NCBI RefSeq assembly: GCF_016901015.1
Contig: NZ_JAFEUP010000002.1
Coordinates: 1-64,000, forward strand
Origin: Zestomonas insulae
GTDB lineage: Bacteria; Pseudomonadota; Gammaproteobacteria; Pseudomonadales; Pseudomonadaceae
Reading direction: 5' to 3'
Length of the DNA: 64,000 nt
The position numbers were made by a program, and so were the translations under genes. Below, in pieces: positions 58,986-64,000 of the stretch; the first letter of the stretch is position 1; each line of letters begins with the position of its first letter. The notes beneath the pieces are model-generated. The model searched no databases. It was not told the origin of the DNA and saw only the letters and a list, made by a program, of their open reading frames with translations.

Positions 58986-59657
58986 TTATGAATTTCGCAG
59001 TAATTGAATGTTGTTGTTGATGAGGGTTTGCACGATTTCCAGCGAGCCATTGATGGCGAATTGAACGCCCATGCATACGAGCAAGAAGCCCATGATGCGG
59101 GATACCGCATCAATCCCTGATCGGCCAGTGACCTTCATGATCAAGTCTGAAGCGCGCAAACAACCCCAGAGTATTAATGCGGTTGCCAGAAAGATTAATG
59201 GCGGCGCTACTTGTATGACCCACGCGGGAAAGGTCGTGTTGTGCTTGAGGGCCGAGGACGCACTGATGATCAACGCAATAGTCCCCGGCCCAGCCGTGCT
59301 GGGCATGGCCAGCGGGACGAACGCGAAACTGGCGCGCTCGGCCTCGTTGCGAGCGACAGAGGGCTGTGGCGGTTGAGGGAATAACATTCGTGCGCCAATT
59401 ATTATCAGAATGCCGCCGCCCGCGATCCGCAATCCCGGTATGGATATATTGAAGATATCCATGATCAATGCGCCTACGTAGTAGGTAATTATCATGATGA
59501 GAAAGACGTTAACTGCCGTCAGGAGCGCCTGCTGGTTCTTTTCTTCGCGACTGAGTCCTTGGGACAGCGCGAGGAAAAGTGCCACTGTCGTGGGTGGGTT
59601 GATCAAGGGCAGCAATGCCAGCAGCCCCAGAGTAATCGCGTCGAATAAGTGACCCAT
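58986..59657 (-). CDS. MarC family integral membrane protein
   Basis: The product is 223 aa with about six transmembrane helices. It begins [29 protein letters not shown], contains the family glycine-rich [17 protein letters not shown] and [16 protein letters not shown], and ends with a hydrophobic helix and [11 protein letters not shown]. MarC proteins are often labelled multiple-antibiotic-resistance or NAAT transporters, but their substrate is unproven. ATG 59657 starts the first helix; upstream open frame is arginine-rich noise. It is followed by AT-rich DNA (58860-58985). Confidence 0.86.
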   Translation of the reverse strand: MGHLFDAITLGLLALLPLINPPTTVALFLALSQGLSREEKNQQALLTAVNVFLIMIITYYVGALIMDIFNISIPGLRIAGGGILIIIGARMLFPQPPQPSVARNEAERASFAFVPLAMPSTAGPGTIALIISASSALKHNTTFPAWVIQVAPPLIFLATALILWGCLRASDLIMKVTGRSGIDAVSRIMGFLLVCMGVQFAINGSLEIVQTLINNNIQLLRNS

Positions 59658-59918
59658 GCCCAGCCTTCCTGAAAAGGTTCTGGTGATTCTCCGCCAGTGC
59701 CTGGCTGCGGAAATGAATCTGCGTCGGTATCGTCGTCTCAATATAGACGTTGAACTGACTGCATCCCTGAATAGAACTCACTGACCTTTCGGTACGGCCC
59801 GGTCGCTGCTTGTTTGGTTTGTAGGAATCGGATGTCCGCATCGGACGGGAGCGGAGCTGAGCGAGCTCCGTCCCCCGTGGTTCCGGCGCTCTTGGCGGTG
59901 GAGCGCGTGGGGCAACAC

Positions 59919-62597
59919 CTACCAGAGGTGGCGGTAACCCAGGTTCACCGCCCAAGGCTCTTCGAGGTCATCGCCGCTGGCGTGCTCGATATCCAGGTAC
60001 ACCTTCTGTTTCGCGCTGAGCTGGACGATCACCCCCGCGCCCAGTTCGGTACGGTCGCCGGGCAGAGCGTTGTCCAGGCGGTGATCGTTCACCGTCACCT
60101 CGCTGTCGCTGCCGTGTTCGGTCACGTAGGAGACTTTGGCGTAGGGCTGCAGCTGTTGGCCGCTCGACAGCTTTAGGTTGCGCCCGAGCAGGGTGCCGAC
60201 CCGGCTCTGCAGCGAGTCGACATCCCCGGGTTCAACCCGCAAGCCGTTGCTGGCGGTGTACGCGTCGCTACTGGTGCGCGTGGCGGTCAGCTCCAGTTGC
60301 GGTTCGACAAACCAACCATCCTGCAGCTTGAACTGCTTGCCGACTTCAACGTCCATGCCGATCCCGTCGGCATCGTAGTTGCTGGTGACGCGCTCGCCGA
60401 GATTGCTGGTCGACTTGATCTCGTTGTCGAAGCGGTTGTACTTCAACACTCCGTCGACGTAGAAACCGCTGTCGTGCAGATAGGTGGCATAGGTGCCGAC
60501 CAACTTGCTGTCGGTCTTGCCACTGGCGCCTTCGCCGAAGTCGGTATCCGATTGCGCCATGCCGAGCATGCCGCCGATGAACAGCTTGCCGCCGTTTAGC
60601 TGGATCGCCGTGTCGGCGCCGACTTCCATGCCCGATACATCCTGGTCGAAGGCCCGGCTGGAGTGTTCGCCGAACTCGTAGCGCTTGTGGATGCCGCGCA
60701 CCCACACGCCGCCGTCGTCATCGCCCATGCGCAGTTCGCCCAGGCGCTTGGCCAGTGCATTCATTTCCGCGCTCCACAAGGTCTGCGTCGCCGCAACGTT
60801 GGCCAGTGCGGCGTTGGCGCCGGTGCTCAGGTGCTGTGGTTTGGGTGCAAGCGGGGTGCTCGGTGTAACTGGGTTCAAGGGAAGGTCTGGTGTGCCTGGC
60901 GCTACCGGCTCTTGCGGCTCGAGCGGCTCAACGGGTGCTATCGGCGTCACCGGCACGGCCGCGGTGTTGCGCAGATACCAATCGTCGCCCTGCTGCTCGA
61001 GGGTGTAGCGGAACGCGCCGGCGTCGACATGCTCGCCGTAGAGGCTGAAGCGGCCGTCGCCACCGGCGGTATCGACCAGCATCAGTTGCTGGCCGCTGGC
61101 GCTCGGTTCGTGGCCGGAGTCTGCGACGATCAGCTCGTGCTGTCCCAGCGCCTGGCCATTGACCTTCAGCAGATCGCCCTGCTCGGCAGCCAGATCGGTG
61201 TTCATGAAGAACTGGCCGTTGCCGCTCAGGTCGCCATCGACGGTCAGGGTCTTGAACGCCGTCCCGGGCGCGAAGGCCACCCGACCGTCGTGCAAGTCGA
61301 GCGCGCTGACGTCGGAGTCGCCGGTAACCTGCCACGCCGACTGTCCTGACAGGCTGAAGGCCCCGCCGTGGCTCACGCTGCCGCTCAGGAGACCGTCACC
61401 GTTCATGCTCAGGTCGACCCGGCTGGTACCGTCGGCACGGATGTCGCCGATGAGATGGGTCGGCCCGTCGCTGTTCAGGGTGACGGTACTGTTGTTCATG
61501 GCATCCAGCAGCATGCCGGTGTTGCTCTTCATATTGCTGCCGGTCACCTGCAGCGCCAACTGGGCCGCATCGGCGCGGATCACACTGGCCTGGCTGGCGT
61601 ACAGATCGCTGTTGGCCAGGCTGACCTGGTTGTCCTGGCCGCTGCTGCCCTTGCCAGTCGCCAGCAGGGCATGGGCGTTGGTGCCTTTGGCCTCGACCTG
61701 ACTGTCCTGCAGGCTGATTTGCGCACCACTGGCCACGGCAAGGCCGTGTGAAGATTGGCCGGTGGTTTCGACGGACACGTTCTTCGCCGTGATGGTCGAT
61801 GGTGTCGACGAGTAGGCCGTGCTGCCCGTGGCGGTAAAGCCGTTGCTCGCGGCGCTGCGGGTGGTGATCTGGCTGTTGCTGATCTCCACCATGCCGCCGG
61901 CGCGGGCGAACACGCCATGGGTGCCCCCGCGCGTGCCGTCGTTGAGGCCGTCGACCTCGATCTGAACGTTGTCGGCAATGACTTTGCTGTTCTGCCCAGC
62001 GGCGCTGGCCGTCTGGGCATTGATCCCGACCCCGTTGGTCCCGGAGACGCTCAGCGAGCTATTGCGGACGGACATCTGGCTGCCGTTGGCGACCGAGACA
62101 CCGGCGCCGTTGGTCGCCGAGTTTTCGATGATCACCTTGTCGAGACTGGCGACGCCTTGCGAAGAAACCACGACGCCGCCGAACACCTTGCTGTCGCTCA
62201 GGTCGAGGTTACTGCTTGAATCCAGAACCATGATGCCGTTGCCAATTTCGGAGTTCCTCAGCTTGGCGCTGGCGCCGGAGCTGATCCTGATACTGGCGGC
62301 GCCGGTGGACGTGACCCGCAGTCCGTCTCCGTCCAGCTGGCTGTTCTTGTCGACAAAGATGCCGTAGTGGGTCGCCCAACTGCCGGTGTTGTGAATGCTC
62401 AGATCATTGGCCTCAAGGCGCCCGCCATTGGTGATCTTGACGGTACCCTCGGTCGCGCTCTCGAAGGTCTGGCCGCTGACGGTCTGCTGTCCACCATCGA
62501 CCATCAGGTTGGCCGCACGAGCCGGTTCACAGGCGAGTACTGCAAACAACGTGGCGACGGCCACGGCTAACGGCGATTTGCGGAACGGATGTTTCAT
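59919..62597 (-). CDS. Autotransporter (type Va) with pertactin-like passenger
   Basis: The product is 892 aa. A signal peptide covers about 1-29 (ending ACEPARAAN). The passenger (about 30-540) is rich in Ser, Gly, Asn and Thr with repeated short strands (xVxIxNSxL...), as expected of a right-handed beta helix. A proline-rich linker (about 546-589, PIAPVEPLEPQEPVAP) follows. The C-terminal 12-strand barrel (about 610-892) ends NLGYRHLW with an aromatic final residue. There is no cysteine in the mature passenger, apart from one in the signal region. It should be secreted to the cell surface; adhesion is the usual role but is not shown. It is divergent from a BvgA-like regulator. Confidence 0.9.
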   Translation of the reverse strand: MKHPFRKSPLAVAVATLFAVLACEPARAANLMVDGGQQTVSGQTFESATEGTVKITNGGRLEANDLSIHNTGSWATHYGIFVDKNSQLDGDGLRVTSTGAASIRISSGASAKLRNSEIGNGIMVLDSSSNLDLSDSKVFGGVVVSSQGVASLDKVIIENSATNGAGVSVANGSQMSVRNSSLSVSGTNGVGINAQTASAAGQNSKVIADNVQIEVDGLNDGTRGGTHGVFARAGGMVEISNSQITTRSAASNGFTATGSTAYSSTPSTITAKNVSVETTGQSSHGLAVASGAQISLQDSQVEAKGTNAHALLATGKGSSGQDNQVSLANSDLYASQASVIRADAAQLALQVTGSNMKSNTGMLLDAMNNSTVTLNSDGPTHLIGDIRADGTSRVDLSMNGDGLLSGSVSHGGAFSLSGQSAWQVTGDSDVSALDLHDGRVAFAPGTAFKTLTVDGDLSGNGQFFMNTDLAAEQGDLLKVNGQALGQHELIVADSGHEPSASGQQLMLVDTAGGDGRFSLYGEHVDAGAFRYTLEQQGDDWYLRNTAAVPVTPIAPVEPLEPQEPVAPGTPDLPLNPVTPSTPLAPKPQHLSTGANAALANVAATQTLWSAEMNALAKRLGELRMGDDDGGVWVRGIHKRYEFGEHSSRAFDQDVSGMEVGADTAIQLNGGKLFIGGMLGMAQSDTDFGEGASGKTDSKLVGTYATYLHDSGFYVDGVLKYNRFDNEIKSTSNLGERVTSNYDADGIGMDVEVGKQFKLQDGWFVEPQLELTATRTSSDAYTASNGLRVEPGDVDSLQSRVGTLLGRNLKLSSGQQLQPYAKVSYVTEHGSDSEVTVNDHRLDNALPGDRTELGAGVIVQLSAKQKVYLDIEHASGDDLEEPWAVNLGYRHLW

Positions 62598-62847
62598 GGC
62601 TGTCTCCCATCGCATGCAGCGTCAGTGACTGAGGGCGACAGGTTTGCAGGTCAGCCGAGAGCGTTCTGTAGGCAGCGTCTGCGCGCTTGTAGGAAATTTC
62701 CGAACGCGGCGCCGTTGCTTCGCCGTTCTGCGTGAAGCGCGCGCCGAGCGCTGTTGCCGCCTGCGCCAGCCGTTCTACGCTTCAGGGCATGCAAGCTCTC
62801 ACTACACAACTACGCCGCCACTACCAGGCCCGCCGGGGAGCCTGGCG

Positions 62848-63477
62848 ATGAGCCGGGTGCTGATCGTCGACGATCACCCGATGATCCGCTTCGCTGCGCG
62901 GCTGTTGCTGGAGCGCGCCGGCTACGCGGTGGCTGGGGAAGCGGACAACGGTGTCGAGGCGCTGAGCCTGGCCCGCGAGCTGCGTCCGGAGCTGGTGCTG
63001 CTCGATATCGGCATTCCCAAGCTCGACGGCCTGGAAGTCATCCAGCGGCTGCAGAGCTTGCAGCCGGCCCCGCGGATTCTGGTGCTGACCTCGATGAGCC
63101 CGGCGATCTACGCCAGCCGCTGCATGTTGGCCGGGGCGTCGGGGTTCGTCGCCAAGGGCAACAACCTCAGTGAGCTGGCGGAAGCGGCCAAGGCGGTGCT
63201 GGCCGGCAACAAGTACTTCCCGGATGCCACGCTGCTTTCGGTGCGTCTCAGCGACGGGGTGTTCGACGATTCGGTGATGCTGCAGTCCCTGTCCGACCGG
63301 GAGGTCGCCGTGCTCAAGTACCTGGCCTCCGGGTTGAGCAACAAGGAAATTGGCGACGAGATGCTGATCAGCAACAAGACGGTCAGCACCTACAAGACGC
63401 GCCTGATGCTCAAGCTCAAGGCGCGCACGTTGGTCGACCTGCTCGAGTTCGCCAAGCGCAACGCGCAAAGCCTGTGA
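62848..63477 (+). CDS. BvgA/EvgA-like response regulator (NarL/FixJ family)
   Basis: The product is 209 aa. The receiver domain (about 1-120) has acidic residues Asp8 and Asp9, phosphoacceptor Asp53 in LLDIGIP, Thr81 and Lys103. The LuxR-type helix-turn-helix (about 145-205) includes LSDREVAVLKYLASGLSNKEIGDEMLIS. It is transcribed just upstream of a sensor kinase gene, as in bvgAS/rocA-rocS systems. ATG 62848 starts MSRVLIVDDHP; the upstream frame is not conserved. It is divergent from the autotransporter gene, a plausible target. Confidence 0.9.
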   Translation: MSRVLIVDDHPMIRFAARLLLERAGYAVAGEADNGVEALSLARELRPELVLLDIGIPKLDGLEVIQRLQSLQPAPRILVLTSMSPAIYASRCMLAGASGFVAKGNNLSELAEAAKAVLAGNKYFPDATLLSVRLSDGVFDDSVMLQSLSDREVAVLKYLASGLSNKEIGDEMLISNKTVSTYKTRLMLKLKARTLVDLLEFAKRNAQSL

Positions 63478-63500
63478 ACCTCGCCCTGGGAGGACGTGGC

Positions 63501-64000
63501 ATGCGGACTTCCACCTTGCGGCATTGGCTGCTCGCGCTGCTTGCTGCAGTTGCCGTGATGGCCAGTTCCGCGACCATGGCCAACCCTGCATTGGCGACAG
63601 GCAGCGGCGTGTCGAACCTGGCGTCCAGCATCAGCGCTAGCGCAGCGCCGGTCGAGGCCGAGGTGGACCCCTGGGCGCGGCGCGGCATTCACAACTACCG
63701 ACTGTTCGCCCTTGGGGTGCTAGCCCTGGCCCTGATCCTCGTCTGGAACTGGCGACTGCGCCGCGAGGTGCGCAAGCGCCAGGCGGTCGAACGCGCGCTC
63801 AGCGATCAGTTGGCCTTCCAGCAAGCGCTGTTCGATGGCATCCCGCAACCGGTCTATGTGCGCGACCGCGAGGGCCGCCTGGTCAGCGCCAACCGCAGTT
63901 TGTGCGAGGCGCTGCAGACGACCCGCGAGCAGCTGCTGGGTAAACGCATCGTCGATGCGAACTGGTTTTCTCCGGCCGATGCGCAGCGCTACCAGCAGCG
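63501..64000 (+). CDS. BvgS/RocS-like sensor kinase, N-terminal part (cut by window end)
   Basis: The frame opens with ATG at 63501, 23 bases after the regulator stop and behind GGGAGGAC. It stays open to the window end (166 codons). It has a signal-like segment (LRHWLLALLAAVAVMASSATMA), a short periplasmic stretch of about 40 residues, a membrane helix (LFALGVLALALILVWNW, about 77-93), a coiled linker, and a PAS domain from about 105 (FDGIPQPVYVRDREGRLVSANRSL). BvgS-type kinases normally have two Venus-flytrap domains before the helix; here they are absent. The kinase, receiver and Hpt parts lie outside the window. Confidence 0.85.
   Translation, partial: MRTSTLRHWLLALLAAVAVMASSATMANPALATGSGVSNLASSISASAAPVEAEVDPWARRGIHNYRLFALGVLALALILVWNWRLRREVRKRQAVERALSDQLAFQQALFDGIPQPVYVRDREGRLVSANRSLCEALQTTREQLLGKRIVDANWFSPADAQRYQQ

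Noticed and set aside
62510..62597. Lipobox in the autotransporter signal peptide (AVLAC)
   Set aside because: The cysteine is followed by EPARAAN, a normal signal-peptidase I site, and classical autotransporters are not usually lipidated. Lipidation remains possible but is not favoured.
1..64000. tRNA or rRNA genes
   Set aside because: No cloverleaf-like or rRNA-like stretch was recognised, and nearly all sequence is accounted for by protein genes.

Overview
The window is GC-rich, densely coded and has very little non-coding DNA. Gene content and order point to a gammaproteobacterium of the genus Pseudomonas or a close relative. The evidence is etfBA next to a PlaF-like phospholipase, a PolB-type DNA polymerase II, DUF1302/DUF1329 outer-membrane-associated pairs, an LsfA-type 1-Cys peroxiredoxin, BvgA/S-like two-component genes, and intergenic palindromic repeats. 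No rRNA, tRNA, CRISPR array, prophage or complete insertion sequence was seen.

Layout. 1-13.4 kb is mostly housekeeping: the end of etfB, etfA, a PlaF-like lipase, an isochorismatase-family hydrolase, a large acyl-CoA dehydrogenase, exonuclease III, a UvrD-like helicase, an FKBP isomerase, a metallo-beta-lactamase-fold lipoprotein, two GNAT acetyltransferases and polB. 13.6-23.6 kb is a same-strand cluster that closely matches late steroid catabolism: an HsaC/TesB-like extradiol dioxygenase, IpdA, IpdB, EchA20, IpdC, a second enoyl-CoA hydratase, two acyl-CoA dehydrogenases, an FadA6-like thiolase and an IpdF-like SDR. It would act on the B-ring meta-cleavage step and on rings C and D. The other ring A/B genes, a CoA ligase and a dedicated regulator are not in the window.

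After a NIPSNAP protein and a diguanylate cyclase, 25.4-37.7 kb looks like a nitrogen-compound catabolic region. It holds a flavin monooxygenase, a Rid-family protein, a DUF1028 protein, an M20 deacylase, a LysR regulator, an aldehyde dehydrogenase, a class III aminotransferase and a TauABC/SsuABC-like ABC importer. The substrate is unknown. Paired palindromes with an ATTCCC-N8-GGGAAT core are concentrated here, and a small GIY-YIG gene sits between two of the pairs.

37.7-45.5 kb carries a second diguanylate cyclase, a MscS channel, an AspT/YidE-type transporter, a 1-Cys peroxiredoxin, a DUF2236/MpaB-type oxygenase and a PL7 alginate lyase. 45.6-56.9 kb is a probable lipophilic-compound utilisation module: a short P-loop/LuxR regulator, DUF1302, DUF1329, an EthA-like Baeyer-Villiger monooxygenase, an alpha/beta hydrolase, an AraC-type regulator and two DUF1254 proteins. 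A 14-bp motif lies at nearly the same distance upstream of the monooxygenase and of the first DUF1254 gene, which suggests shared control by the AraC protein. 57-64 kb has an OYE reductase divergent from a MerR regulator, MarC, a classical autotransporter, and a BvgA-like response regulator followed by a sensor kinase cut by the window end.
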